This document shows positions 1 to 7,505 of a stretch of DNA of 64,000 bases, in pieces. Origin of the DNA: DASVWZ01 sp963708575 (lineage in GTDB: Bacteria; Acidobacteriota; Terriglobia; Terriglobales; Acidobacteriaceae); contig CAVPTB010000007.1 of NCBI GenBank assembly GCA_963708575.1, forward strand, positions 1,798,001-1,862,000. The letters are read 5' to 3'. The stretch's first letter is position 1; each line of letters begins with the position of its first letter. The notes under the pieces were generated by a model. It made no database searches. It saw only the letters and a list, made by a program, of their open reading frames with translations, and was not told where the DNA came from. A program made the translations under genes and the position numbers.

Positions 1-467
1 GACTGATGACGGATTCCGACAACGTGATGCTGCTTCGTCCCTTAAACCCTGAGGCAGAGTTGTTAGTGTTGCCCGCTGTCGATCCCGTGAATGAGCCGGA
101 TGGAGCCCAAGGAATTTCAGTTGCCCAAATCTTTGCCATAAAACAAACCGGCATCGAAGATTTCGCCAGGAACGCTCAACCTGTTTTCGACAAGTATCGA
201 GCCGCAGGCGCTCGTCAGGCGGGGGTCCTGGTCACCCTCGACGTAAAAAACAACTACCCCCAGCTGCCGGTTCGCACCGATGGACCTTACTTGGTCTGGC
301 TCGGCATTCTCAGAGACCATCAGGCTCTGGAGAAAGATTTTATGCCGGTAGCGAAACGGTTCGCTAAGACTCTTGCTGACACGGGATTGCTTCGAAGCAC
401 GCCGGAGTTGGTGGTTCTCGATCCGACCCCGCGCTCACGCATGCGGTGGCTGCGTTCCTGGGAGTAG
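1..467 (+). CDS. NIPSNAP-family protein, C-terminal part (5' end outside window)
   Basis: The frame is open to the left edge, and the first ATG at 6 falls inside a conserved stretch (DSDNV.LLRP), so this is the second half of a longer protein and not a 153-residue gene. NIPSNAP proteins have two ferredoxin-like alpha/beta domains; what is visible matches the second: a strand with the pattern VLVTLDVKNNYPQLPVR, then VWLG, and a terminal ELVVLDPTPRSR that resembles the family's usual LRL.PTARS ending. Family members are of poorly defined function, often found with oxidoreductases of sugar or lipid metabolism. The gene stops at 465-467 and is followed by a repeat-bearing intergenic stretch. Identification is by remembered family pattern. 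Confidence 0.6.
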   Translation, partial: LMTDSDNVMLLRPLNPEAELLVLPAVDPVNEPDGAQGISVAQIFAIKQTGIEDFARNAQPVFDKYRAAGARQAGVLVTLDVKNNYPQLPVRTDGPYLVWLGILRDHQALEKDFMPVAKRFAKTLADTGLLRSTPELVVLDPTPRSRMRWLRSWE

Positions 468-480
468 GACGGACAAAAAC

Positions 481-592
481 GCGGGGACGGACGGAGCGGT
501 GGAGTGCACCCCGATTGTTTGCGCCCAATACGAAACTTGAGTCTGGACCTTATAAATTCTGAAATTTGGCATCTTCCCGACCTGAATTTGCT
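481..592. repeat. Two-part dispersed repeat, compact copy
   Basis: Block A (514-535, ATTGTTTGCGCCCAATACGA plus AA) and block B (552-578, starting ATAAATTCTGAAATTTGGCA, then an AATTTGCT at 585-592) recur identically at 3073-3094 and 3319-3345. Here they are only 16 bases apart; in the second copy they are 224 bases apart. A GC-rich lead-in at 481-500 is also similar to 3049-3066. This copy lies just upstream of the promoter of the next gene. Confidence 0.75.
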
Positions 593-624
593 CCGATCGA
601 GCCGGATGCCGGAGTCTATTATTT

Positions 625-657
625 TTGACATTCCCTTAACAAAAAGCGGCGTATGAT
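625..657 (+). promoter_or_regulatory. Probable sigma-70-type promoter
   Basis: A perfect -35 hexamer TTGACA lies at 625-630 and a good -10 hexamer TATGAT at 652-657. The 21-base spacer is longer than usual; an alternative -10 (GCGTAT, 649-654) would give 18. Transcription starting near 665 is consistent with translation from ATG 704, not from the earlier in-frame ATG at 653, which overlaps the -10. Confidence 0.45.
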
Positions 658-703
658 GTTTTTCGCTCGACGGAGACGGAAATCCGCGGTCAGGAGTCCG
701 TTC

Positions 704-1423
704 ATGAAATCCTCTTCTGGTTCGTCCTTCTCGCTTTCCGGTCTTGATCATCGGCTTTCCATGTACGCACTCGCAGCAAGCGCTGCTGGCGTAGGGATCA
801 TTGCGTTAGCCCAACCTGGGGAAGCCAAAATCGTCTACACCAAGGCCAACAAGCGTATCGGTCCAAATACCACGCTACATCTCGATCTGAATCATGATGG
901 GATCACCGACTTCGACCTCAAGGACACTTACAGCACGAGCAGCGCAGGAGGAGCTTTTGGGGCTCTCTCTGCAGTTCCTCATCGGGCGCAGAACGCCGTC
1001 TGGGGACACACCGTTCCCTCCCACGCCTATGCGTCTGCCTTGCCGGCCAACGTGAAGATCGGGACTAAAGGGCAGTTCCTGCCGGGCGCGGGATTCATGG
1101 CGGCATCTTCGATCAGTGGAGGACGTCCCGGCAATTTTTCCTGCACCGGTCCTTGGGCCGATGTGACGAACCGTTACCTCGGTCTGAAGTTCACTATCGA
1201 CGGAAAAGTGCATTTTGGTTGGGCCCGCCTCAACGTGAGCTGTTCGAGCGCTACCGTGAACGCCACCCTGACGGGCTATGCGTACGAAACCGTAGCCAAT
1301 CGACCCATCCTGAGCGGCAAAAAGCAGGGACCAGCCGAACAGGACCGTTCAATTTCCGTGACCGTCGGGTCGGGCTCGCTGGGACGTCTGGCGCTGGGGA
1401 AGAAAGTTGCGCGAGGCCGATGA
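704..1423 (+). CDS. Secreted protein of unknown function
   Basis: No function recognised. The start at 704 is chosen because AGGAG lies at 692-696, seven bases upstream, and a promoter overlaps the earlier ATG at 653. The N-terminus has a hydrophilic lead and then a hydrophobic segment (SMYALAASAAGVGIIALAQP), ending in a likely cleavage near GEAK, so the protein is probably exported. A DLNHDGITDFDL stretch after the signal resembles a calcium-binding DxNxDGxxD loop. The C-terminal half carries YLGLKF, HFGWARLNV and GYAYETVANRPI, a pattern remembered from acidobacterial PEP-CTERM-like exported proteins. No cell-wall or membrane anchor is visible. Confidence 0.65.
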   Translation: MKSSSGSSFSLSGLDHRLSMYALAASAAGVGIIALAQPGEAKIVYTKANKRIGPNTTLHLDLNHDGITDFDLKDTYSTSSAGGAFGALSAVPHRAQNAVWGHTVPSHAYASALPANVKIGTKGQFLPGAGFMAASSISGGRPGNFSCTGPWADVTNRYLGLKFTIDGKVHFGWARLNVSCSSATVNATLTGYAYETVANRPILSGKKQGPAEQDRSISVTVGSGSLGRLALGKKVARGR

Positions 1424-1460
1424 GGTTCTAGAACGCGTGGGCAAGGAGGGAGAAACCTCG

Positions 1461-2723
1461 ATGCTACATTTTCAGCCTTTCGATCTTCGCAAGATCTCCG
1501 TTCTTCTGGGCCTCGCCGCGATGATGCTGGTCACGCCTCTTCAGGCTGCCGTTCACGAGAAAGTTCTGCACCGGTTCAAGGGAAGTGATGGGGCGTATCC
1601 GTCTTCCAACCTTGTTTTGGACGCCGCTGGTCATCTGTACGGCACAACCTCGGCTGGTGGGAACGCAACCGCCTGCACTGGCGGCTGCGGCGTGGTATTC
1701 GAGCTGACTTCTTCCGGCGGCAACTGGAAAGAAACTGTCCTCTACGCCTTCCAGGGCACATCTGATGGCACCAGCCCGAGTGGCAATCTGATCGCTGACG
1801 CTTCCGGCAACCTCTACGGCACCACCCGTTATGGCGGAACGGGTACAGCCTGCACCAACGGATGCGGCGTGGTTTTCGAACTCTCGCCCAACCGTGACGC
1901 GTCCTGGACGGAGTCGGTGCTCTATGACTTCACCGACGGCACCGCCGGAGCCTACCCCGCGGGTCTGGTTCTGGGCTCGTCCGGCAAACTCTATGGCGTT
2001 ACCACCACCGGAGGCGGCGAATTCGGTTCCGTATTCGAGCTGTCGCCACCGCAGCACAAAGGCGGCAAGTGGAAAGAAAAGACTCTCTATGGTTTTTCAG
2101 GCCTCGAAGTTCAAGCAAACCCCGGCCTGATTTTTGACAGCCAGGGCGCCCTGTATGGCACCTGGTACCAGTTGTACTCCTGCTATCCCGGCTGCGGCGC
2201 GGTGTTCGAACTGGAGCCCGGCCAGAACGGATGGACCGAAACGAATCTCTTCGAGTTCACGGGCGGCGGCAACGGCGGGGAGCCCATGGCCGGCATCATC
2301 CTCGACAGCCAGGGCCACATCTATGGCACCGGGGCGGAGGGCGGAAACAATTGGGGCATCGTCTTTGAGTTGAAGCAGTCCGGAGGGCAGTGGACTGAAT
2401 CGCTGCTGCACAACTTCTGTAGTCTGAACGATTGTGCGGACGGTTCCTCCCCGCAAGCACCTCTGATATTCGACCCTTCCGGCAACCTGTACGGCACCGC
2501 CCAGGGCGGAGGCACGGGATGCGCCTACCCCGGATGCGGCGTGGTCTTTGAATTGACCAGCACAAAAAATGGTTGGAAAGAAACTGTCCTGCACAACTTC
2601 AAAAGCGGATCCGACGGAAGCAATCCCGTCGAGGGCCTCACCCTCGACGGAAATGGAAACATCTACGGCTCAACTCCCCTGGGTGGGACTGGGGTTGGAA
2701 CAATTTTTGAGATCACGCGGTAG
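1461..2723 (+). CDS. Secreted GloVer-type tandem-repeat protein
   Basis: The start at 1461 is set by a strong AAGGAGG (1443-1449) eleven bases upstream; the frame is open further upstream but overlaps the preceding gene. A signal peptide (FDLRKISVLLGLAAMMLVTP, cleavage after LQA) is followed by about seven repeats of roughly 50-60 residues, each with a GCGVVFEL-like strand, a W.E..LY.F strand, a DG..P turn and a NLYGTT..GG strand. The pattern suggests a beta-propeller-like or solenoid exported protein. Such repeat proteins are abundant in Acidobacteriota; their binding partner is unknown. A broken relative lies at 27054-28314. Confidence 0.8.
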   Translation: MLHFQPFDLRKISVLLGLAAMMLVTPLQAAVHEKVLHRFKGSDGAYPSSNLVLDAAGHLYGTTSAGGNATACTGGCGVVFELTSSGGNWKETVLYAFQGTSDGTSPSGNLIADASGNLYGTTRYGGTGTACTNGCGVVFELSPNRDASWTESVLYDFTDGTAGAYPAGLVLGSSGKLYGVTTTGGGEFGSVFELSPPQHKGGKWKEKTLYGFSGLEVQANPGLIFDSQGALYGTWYQLYSCYPGCGAVFELEPGQNGWTETNLFEFTGGGNGGEPMAGIILDSQGHIYGTGAEGGNNWGIVFELKQSGGQWTESLLHNFCSLNDCADGSSPQAPLIFDPSGNLYGTAQGGGTGCAYPGCGVVFELTSTKNGWKETVLHNFKSGSDGSNPVEGLTLDGNGNIYGSTPLGGTGVGTIFEITR

Positions 2724-2850
2724 GCTTTACCCTTCAACCAAAGCAGAAGCGATTCTGCGCCAGATAAGACTCTAGTCGTCAAGGGCAAACTTCTCCCGGC
2801 GATCCGCTGCCCTTGCCTTCGCAAGGGACCGGCGGCGTGGCCGTGTGTGG

Positions 2851-2912
2851 AGCGGACATTCCTGTCCGCTGCCTTTGACTTTGCACGGGACAGGTGCGAA
2901 CTGAATTCGCAC
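2851..2912. repeat. Pair of short palindromes
   Basis: AGCGGACA (2851-2858) pairs with TGTCCGCT (2863-2870) around a TTCC loop. GTGCGAA (2894-2900) pairs with TTCGCAC (2906-2912) around CTGAA. The two perfect hairpins, 23 bases apart, look like an intergenic dispersed repeat of the sort frequent in this phylum. No U-tract follows either, so they are not terminators. Confidence 0.55.
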
Positions 2913-3048
2913 GGCCGCCCCCCTCCCCGGCACCGCGTTCCAAGTCCACAAGAATCGCCCGTCAGCGAGACCCTGATGAATTTCAATCCTGTCATTTCGA
3001 CCGGAGTAAAATCACCGTTTTCGCGTGATTCCGCGAAGTAGGGAAATG

Positions 3049-3360
3049 CGGGGGCAGACGGAACTGGCCCCAATTGTTTGCGCCCAATACGAAAACATTA
3101 GTCATGCAATCCCTATGGTACGACGTAATGTATCGCGGTAAATCGGTTGGCCCTCGATAAGAGCGAAGGCCACCCTCGTTGCTTAGTCCCTTCGAACTAT
3201 AGGCATTGCCCCCTACAATCGCTTTTGCGCCCCACCCTCTTCCGCTCACCCTCCCAAAATTCTTGTCAAGCCCCCGCGCGGCCCTGATTTCTTCTAATCG
3301 CCTGAGAGCAAAGCGAATATAAATTCTGAAATTTGGCATCTTCCCCTGCCTCAATTTGCT
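3049..3360. repeat. Two-part dispersed repeat, expanded copy
   Basis: Block A is at 3073-3094 and block B at 3319-3345 (followed by AATTTGCT at 3353-3360), both identical to the blocks of the copy at 481-592. The 224 bases between them have no counterpart in the compact copy, so either this copy gained an insert or the other lost one. No inverted ends or target duplication are evident around the extra sequence. Confidence 0.7.
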
Positions 3361-3381
3361 AGGATTGAATTAGATCGAAAG

Positions 3382-3413
3382 AGGCCCCCGGCTTTCCGCC
3401 CAGGGCCTTTTTT
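3382..3413 (+). terminator. Hairpin followed by U-tract
   Basis: AGGCCC (3382-3387) and GGGCCT (3403-3408) can pair across a 15-base loop, and six T follow (3408-3413). It sits directly after block B of the repeat with no gene just upstream, so it may end a short untranslated transcript or act as a leader attenuator. Confidence 0.45.
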
Positions 3414-3494
3414 ATTGCCAAAATCTCCGAGAAAATGAGGGGGGAATTTGCTTCAATCGGGCGCGTTGCCATATCCCGAAAATCCAGATAATAG

Positions 3495-3525
3495 ACAAAA
3501 ATCTGCACCGGGCTGGTGCAGATTT
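3495..3525 (-). terminator. Intrinsic terminator of the zinc-ribbon gene
   Basis: AAATCTGCACC (3499-3509) and GGTGCAGATTT (3515-3525) form a perfect 11-base-pair stem with a five-base loop. Read on the minus strand the stem is followed by a run of T (complement of the A-run at 3497-3501). It lies about 140 bases past the stop of the minus-strand gene at 3666-3845. Confidence 0.65.
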
Positions 3526-3665
3526 CGAGCAACTTTTACACGATATCGGAGATGCGGCATTGCCGATCCACTAGCTCGAGACCAGCCTGAGTTTCGGCTT
3601 TACCGTTCCAGCCGGGGGTCCCGGGAACCGGCCGCGGCACGACATTGGAGATCCCGCGGCAGGTC

Positions 3666-3845
3666 TTAGAGCTTCTCGCAGAACTCGCACGCTGAGCACG
3701 AGATGAAAATCCCGCCCGGAGTTCCCCGCTCGCGGTCTTTCACCCGCTTCACGATGCGTGTGGGCTTTCCGCATTTTGGGCAGTCGGTGCTTTTGGTCGT
3801 GTCCATCACTTTTTTGCGGTCTGCTGTTTTTGCAATCTTCGCCAT
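3666..3845 (-). CDS. Small zinc-ribbon protein (59 aa)
   Basis: A short gene of 59 residues that is easy to miss because a longer frame overlaps it. It starts with MAKIAKTADRKKVMDTTKST and has a CPKC at residues 22-25 and a CSACEFC at 50-56, the spacing of a zinc ribbon; about half of the residues between are basic or polar. An AGGAGA lies six bases upstream of the ATG on the minus strand. The protein may bind nucleic acid or act as a small regulatory factor, but this is only inferred from charge and the Cys pairs. It is monocistronic with its own terminator. Confidence 0.7.
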   Translation of the reverse strand: MAKIAKTADRKKVMDTTKSTDCPKCGKPTRIVKRVKDRERGTPGGIFISCSACEFCEKL

Positions 3846-4038
3846 CTCGGTCTCCTAAACAAGGCGGCGCACGCCAGCGCACGCGGCCTTCATCAATATT
3901 TGGATAGATTCGGGAGTAGTCTCTAGGGCTGGTTTTGCGGCAGCCGGAATGATGACCAATCGATACTCCGACTTCAATTTTACATGAAGACGGCAAAGCT
4001 GTCGTGAGGGCGACGAAGCCCTCTGTCCGTCTGGCGGC

Positions 4039-4084
4039 CTTAGCGATCTCTGCGGTTAAGAGCTTTGCCGCAAAGATCGCCAAG
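4039..4084. repeat. 46-base imperfect palindrome
   Basis: The segment beginning CTTAGCGATCTCTGCGGTTA and ending CCGCAAAGATCGCCAAG reads nearly the same on the opposite strand over all 46 bases, with a few mismatches. It lies just past the stop of the minus-strand gene at 4109. The design resembles a known acidobacterial intergenic repeat family of the 'TTTGCG..CGGTTAA' kind. No U-tract follows. Confidence 0.6.
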
Positions 4085-4108
4085 AAAAACACGCTAAGCG
4101 CGCCAAAA

Positions 4109-5044
4109 CTACTTGGATACGGCAGCGAACAGGTCGGAATGCAGCAGCGACTGGAACTGCTTGTCGTCGGCTTTGAAGTGCATCTGCAAGTTGGAACTGT
4201 CGGAGTTGATGGAAACGTTCTCGAGCGCCACTTTTTCGATCGGCGTGGCCGTCATCTTCCGGTACAGTACGCCGGCCTTCACCAGCGACGAAAGAGTTGC
4301 CGCCGTGATCGAGTCAGAAGTGACCACGTCGAGGTCGAAGTTCACGCCGCTCTGAAAGTTCATAGTGTAGCGCGAACCCAGCACGTGCTTCTTAATAGTG
4401 TTGAAGTCGGCCAGTTTGCCGGCATCACCCAACGCGGAGAGCAACATGTTCTGCGTGCCCTGCTGGTCGAGAATGCTCCACACCGTTCCCGACTCCACCG
4501 AACCAAGCATGTCCGAGACCTGGCTGTTCGAATCGAGCGTGGTGGTGTAACCGTCACGAGCGTCTAACGCCCCGCGCAACGCCGCGCCGTCACCGAACAA
4601 CAAGGAATTCTCGTCCAGAAAACTCATCTGCATTCCGCCCGACATGGGATAAATGTCCGCGTCGCGGTATTTCGTGGCCTTGGTCTTGTTGAGCTTCATC
4701 TTCTTGACGAAGGCTTTTTGCGAGAAGGAGCCTTGCGCGATTCCCACGACCTTCAAGCCTTCTTTTTCCTTGCGGTAAGAGGCGAAGGTCAAGAGATCGA
4801 CATCCTTTTCCGGATTAATGCCCACACCTTTCAGCGAGCCTTCAAACTCCTTCAGGCTGGGAGGAAGGACTTGCGCCTTAAGGGCCATGGCGGTGCTGTT
4901 GTTTTTCAGCGAGCGATAGTCCACCGTGATCAGTTGTTGAATGTCGCCAGGAATCACACTTCGCGCTGCGCTCCCCATGGGCGCCGCCCACGAGGCGGAT
5001 ATCGACAGCAGTAAAACGCACACACCAAACTTCATGGTTCTCAT
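4109..5044 (-). CDS. Secreted protein of unknown function (DUF3352-like)
   Basis: No function recognised. Start at 5044 (MRTMKF...) is favoured over an upstream ATG at 5080 because TGAGG lies about eleven bases before it and the signal peptide then begins at once (FGVCVLLLSISASWA, cleavage after WAA). The mature part of about 290 residues is an alternating strand-helix protein with SLLFGDGAALRGALDARDG in the middle, a pattern recalling bacterial DUF3352 proteins. No enzyme motif, membrane helix or lipobox is seen. It stands alone on the minus strand. Confidence 0.65.
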   Translation of the reverse strand: MRTMKFGVCVLLLSISASWAAPMGSAARSVIPGDIQQLITVDYRSLKNNSTAMALKAQVLPPSLKEFEGSLKGVGINPEKDVDLLTFASYRKEKEGLKVVGIAQGSFSQKAFVKKMKLNKTKATKYRDADIYPMSGGMQMSFLDENSLLFGDGAALRGALDARDGYTTTLDSNSQVSDMLGSVESGTVWSILDQQGTQNMLLSALGDAGKLADFNTIKKHVLGSRYTMNFQSGVNFDLDVVTSDSITAATLSSLVKAGVLYRKMTATPIEKVALENVSINSDSSNLQMHFKADDKQFQSLLHSDLFAAVSK

Positions 5045-5211
5045 ATTCACAAATGCCTCAGGATACAGAGTTGGATGCAAGACGGCACGATGCCGTCAAC
5101 TCTATGGTTTCAAGCATATTGTATGCCAGGTTAGCCCGCCTACCCATAAACTAAAGTGTAAGGCAATGCTGATCAGCGAGATACACCGGTCTGCATTCCT
5201 CGGATCAATAA

Positions 5212-5952
5212 CTACAGCGTGCCCGCGAGCGGCCTGATCGTGACTTCTTCAACCGTGCCGTCCGGGGGCACGGAGATGGCCTGAACGACTGCATCGGCGA
5301 CGGTTCTTGCCGACATCATCTTCTTTCTTGGAGCTTCTCGCCAAAAAGCGTTCCATATGTCCGTATCGGTCGCTCCCGGGAGCACCGCAATCACCCGGAT
5401 TTGCCGTTCCCGCAATTCTTCACGCAACGTATTAGTGAAACCCAACCCGCCATGTTTTGACGCGGTGTAAGCGGACATTCCTGGAAATGCCTTCTTAGCT
5501 GAGATGGACAGATTGTTGACGATAACGCCCCCCGGCTTCATCAGACCGAGAGCCGCGCGAGTTACGAGAAACAGCCCCGTTAGATTTGTCTCGATGACTT
5601 CGGTCCATGCGGCAAGCGGTAGGTTGGCGACCGGAAGGTTAGAGTGCGCGACTCCCGCGTTGTTGACCAGGACGTCGAGCCGGTGAAAACGTCCCTCAAT
5701 CGCGGCGAACAATTCGCCGACCGCCATCGGGTCACGAACATCGCAGAGCAGCGGCAGAACGTCGGTTTTGTGTTTCGCCAGTTTCTTGGCGGCGCTTTGA
5801 AGAGTCGAGGGATTTCTTCCGGTTATGACGACCGCATAGCCCTTTGCGGCCATGGCTTCAGCGATCGCCAGGCCAATGCCCTGGCTTGCGCCAGTAACGA
5901 GAGTAACTTTGGCGGATTTCTTTTGGCCGGAGCTGCGTTTCTTATCGGTCAT
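5212..5952 (-). CDS. Short-chain dehydrogenase/reductase, candidate sepiapterin-reductase-like
   Basis: Classical SDR of about 246 residues with NAD(P)-binding TGASQGIG near the N-terminus, NNAG, a catalytic Ser in NNLSIS and the YxxxK pair in YTASK. The final PGATDTDIW stretch is usual for the family. ATG 5952 is used; a GTG at 5979 would add nine residues, and neither has a strong ribosome site. The gene is the last of a minus-strand run after folE and two pyruvoyl-tetrahydropterin synthase homologues. In animals and some bacteria an SDR (sepiapterin reductase) finishes tetrahydrobiopterin from the PTPS product, so this is the natural role to propose. The substrate is inferred from context only; there is a gap of about 90 bases to folE. 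Confidence 0.8.
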   Translation of the reverse strand: MTDKKRSSGQKKSAKVTLVTGASQGIGLAIAEAMAAKGYAVVITGRNPSTLQSAAKKLAKHKTDVLPLLCDVRDPMAVGELFAAIEGRFHRLDVLVNNAGVAHSNLPVANLPLAAWTEVIETNLTGLFLVTRAALGLMKPGGVIVNNLSISAKKAFPGMSAYTASKHGGLGFTNTLREELRERQIRVIAVLPGATDTDIWNAFWREAPRKKMMSARTVADAVVQAISVPPDGTVEEVTIRPLAGTL

Positions 5953-6042
5953 GCTCACGCGCTTCACTGTCTTGTTCACGTTTTTTGTTCAAATTCCAGA
6001 CAGTCCTGTGCTCGATTAAGAACGCTATGCACACCATGATTT

Positions 6043-6654
6043 TTAGACGCTGCCGTTGGTGCGATTCCGGATCAAGGACAGAAATTCCGTCCTCGTTTCC
6101 TGTTCATCGCGGAAGCAACCCAGCATCGACGAAGTAACCGCAGACGAGTGTTGCTTTTCGACCCCGCGCATCATCATGCACAAATGCCTGGCCTCAATGA
6201 CCACACCCACTCCTTGAGGCTGGATGGCGTTCTGAATCGTCTCTGCAATCTGTGTTGTCAGCCGTTCCTGAATCTGCAAACGCCGGGAGAATATCTCAAT
6301 CAAACGCGGAATTTTGCTAAGGCCGATCACTTTTCCATTGGGGATGTAAGCTACGTGTACTTTGCCGAAAAATGGCAGCATGTGATGCTCGCACAGGCTG
6401 AACATCTCGACGTCTTTCACAATCACCATTTCGTCGTAAGTCACGGTGAAGAGCGCCTTCTTCAACATTGCTTCGGGGTCTTGTTTGTAGCCCTTCACCA
6501 GATGCTGGTATGCATGATGCACCCGCTCTGGAGTGCGAACAAGCCCTTCGCGAGCCGGATCTTCCCCCAAACGCACGATCATTTCCCGGACCAGGTCTTC
6601 AAAGCTGACGCCGGTCAGATTCGGAGTTTCCGTTGTATCAATGGTTGTTTTCAT
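6043..6654 (-). CDS. folE: GTP cyclohydrolase I
   Basis: Converts GTP to 7,8-dihydroneopterin triphosphate, the entry to folate, queuosine or biopterin synthesis. About 203 residues with the zinc ligands in CEHHMLPFFGKVHVAYIP (Cys and His) and RHLCMMMRGV (second Cys), plus the SKIPR and QERLT motifs of the active site. The start is taken at ATG 6654 (MKTTIDTT); a TTG further upstream is in frame but unsupported. It follows two PTPS-like genes on the same strand with about 30 bases between, so it is probably co-transcribed with them and used for a pterin cofactor as well as, or instead of, folate. Confidence 0.95.
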   Translation of the reverse strand: MKTTIDTTETPNLTGVSFEDLVREMIVRLGEDPAREGLVRTPERVHHAYQHLVKGYKQDPEAMLKKALFTVTYDEMVIVKDVEMFSLCEHHMLPFFGKVHVAYIPNGKVIGLSKIPRLIEIFSRRLQIQERLTTQIAETIQNAIQPQGVGVVIEARHLCMMMRGVEKQHSSAVTSSMLGCFRDEQETRTEFLSLIRNRTNGSV

Positions 6655-6684
6655 GGTTAAGCCGCACAAACTTCGATCGGCAAA

Positions 6685-7098
6685 TCAGTTGCCGGGGCCG
6701 TTATATTCGAACGAATTCATCATCGTTTCTTCGATCCGCACCTTCTCCAGATGCGCGTAGCTGAACTTCCGCCGCAAAATGTCGTAGGCTGCGACACACA
6801 GGTTTTCGGTAGTCGGGACCGCGCCAGCGAACTCTGGAAGCGAGTTCAGATTCTGGTGATCGAAACGATCCAGAATCTCCTGTCCCACGAATCCATCGAG
6901 ATCGACCAAATTGCAAACCATCCCGGTCTGCTGGTCCACCTGTCCGCTCACGGTTACTTCCAGATGGTAGTTGTGCCCATGGCCATAGGGATTGTTGCAC
7001 TTCCCGTACGTAGTCTGGTTTTCGGCCTCAGATAGTTCATCGCTATGCAACCGGTGCGATGCCGAAAACATGTACCGCCGGGTCAGATGCGCCTTCAT
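6685..7098 (-). CDS. 6-pyruvoyl-tetrahydropterin synthase / QueD-family protein, second copy
   Basis: A 137-residue T-fold enzyme. The zinc ligands appear as FSASHRLHS and GHGHNYHLEVTV, the catalytic Cys as YGKCNNP, Asp-His as RFDHQNLN, PTTEN, and a final Glu in RIEETMMNSFEY. It acts on dihydroneopterin triphosphate to give pyruvoyl-tetrahydropterin or carboxy-tetrahydropterin. Its start overlaps the end of the upstream paralogue by four bases, so the two are translationally coupled. The two copies differ enough, for instance NPYGHGHNY against NPNGHGHNY, to suggest different reactions. Whether this copy is a QueD or a biopterin enzyme cannot be told from the sequence alone. Confidence 0.88.
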   Translation of the reverse strand: MKAHLTRRYMFSASHRLHSDELSEAENQTTYGKCNNPYGHGHNYHLEVTVSGQVDQQTGMVCNLVDLDGFVGQEILDRFDHQNLNSLPEFAGAVPTTENLCVAAYDILRRKFSYAHLEKVRIEETMMNSFEYNGPGN

Positions 7099-7505
7099 GG
7101 CTCTCCGTAGAAATCGACAAAAAGGTCAGGCGTTTCGTAGACACGCACCCGGTGGAGCTGTGCCGCGTTTAACTTCGACACCAAGCGTTGCCAGATAGCA
7201 ATTGCAATGTTTTCCGTGGTCGGAATCTGATGAAGAAATTCCGGCACCTCTTTGTTCAGGAAACGATGATCCATGGCCTCCAGCACTTCGCGATTCATCA
7301 CTTCTTTCAACTGCTTGAGGTCGACCACGAATCCGGTCTTGGGGTCCACCTCGCCCTTCACGGTCACTTCAAGAGTGTAGTTATGTCCGTGCCCATTCGG
7401 ATTGTTGCACTTCCCGAATATGCGACGGTTTTCCTCCGCCGTGAGCTCCGGGTTGTGATAAAGATGCGACGCTGAAAATTCAGCTTTTCGCGTGAGATAA
7501 AGCAT
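7095..7505 (-). CDS. 6-pyruvoyl-tetrahydropterin synthase-like protein, first copy
   Basis: A 136-residue PTPS/QueD-family enzyme with FSASH (zinc ligand), FGKCNNPNGHGHNYTLEVTV (catalytic Cys and two zinc His), EAMDHRFLN, PTTENIAIAIW and a terminal VRVYETPDLFVDFYGE. The last motif and the MDH..LNK.VP.F loop are close to the animal PTPS pattern (MDHKNLDKDVPYF, VKVYETDN), which is why a biopterin role is favoured. It is followed in the same operon by a second PTPS, folE and an SDR. The 3' end of the upstream glycosyltransferase overlaps its start by about 25 bases. Confidence 0.88.
   Translation of the reverse strand: MLYLTRKAEFSASHLYHNPELTAEENRRIFGKCNNPNGHGHNYTLEVTVKGEVDPKTGFVVDLKQLKEVMNREVLEAMDHRFLNKEVPEFLHQIPTTENIAIAIWQRLVSKLNAAQLHRVRVYETPDLFVDFYGEP

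Larger units (their letters stand above)
2724..3665. other. Long intergenic stretch without a convincing gene
   Basis: About 940 bases with no frame that has both a ribosome site and a recognisable product. It holds two palindromes at 2851-2912, the expanded copy of the two-part repeat (3049-3360), a hairpin with a U-tract at 3382-3413, and the terminator of the small zinc-ribbon gene at 3495-3525. The stretch 3526-3665 shows nothing beyond GC-rich sequence. Confidence 0.6.

Noticed and set aside
552..592. A sigma-54 promoter in block B of the two-part repeat
   Set aside because: TGGCAT and TTGCT are present but 15 bases apart instead of about five.
3571..4092. A 173-residue minus-strand frame
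   Set aside because: It overlaps the true 59-residue zinc-ribbon gene in another frame and a palindromic repeat; no motif is visible.
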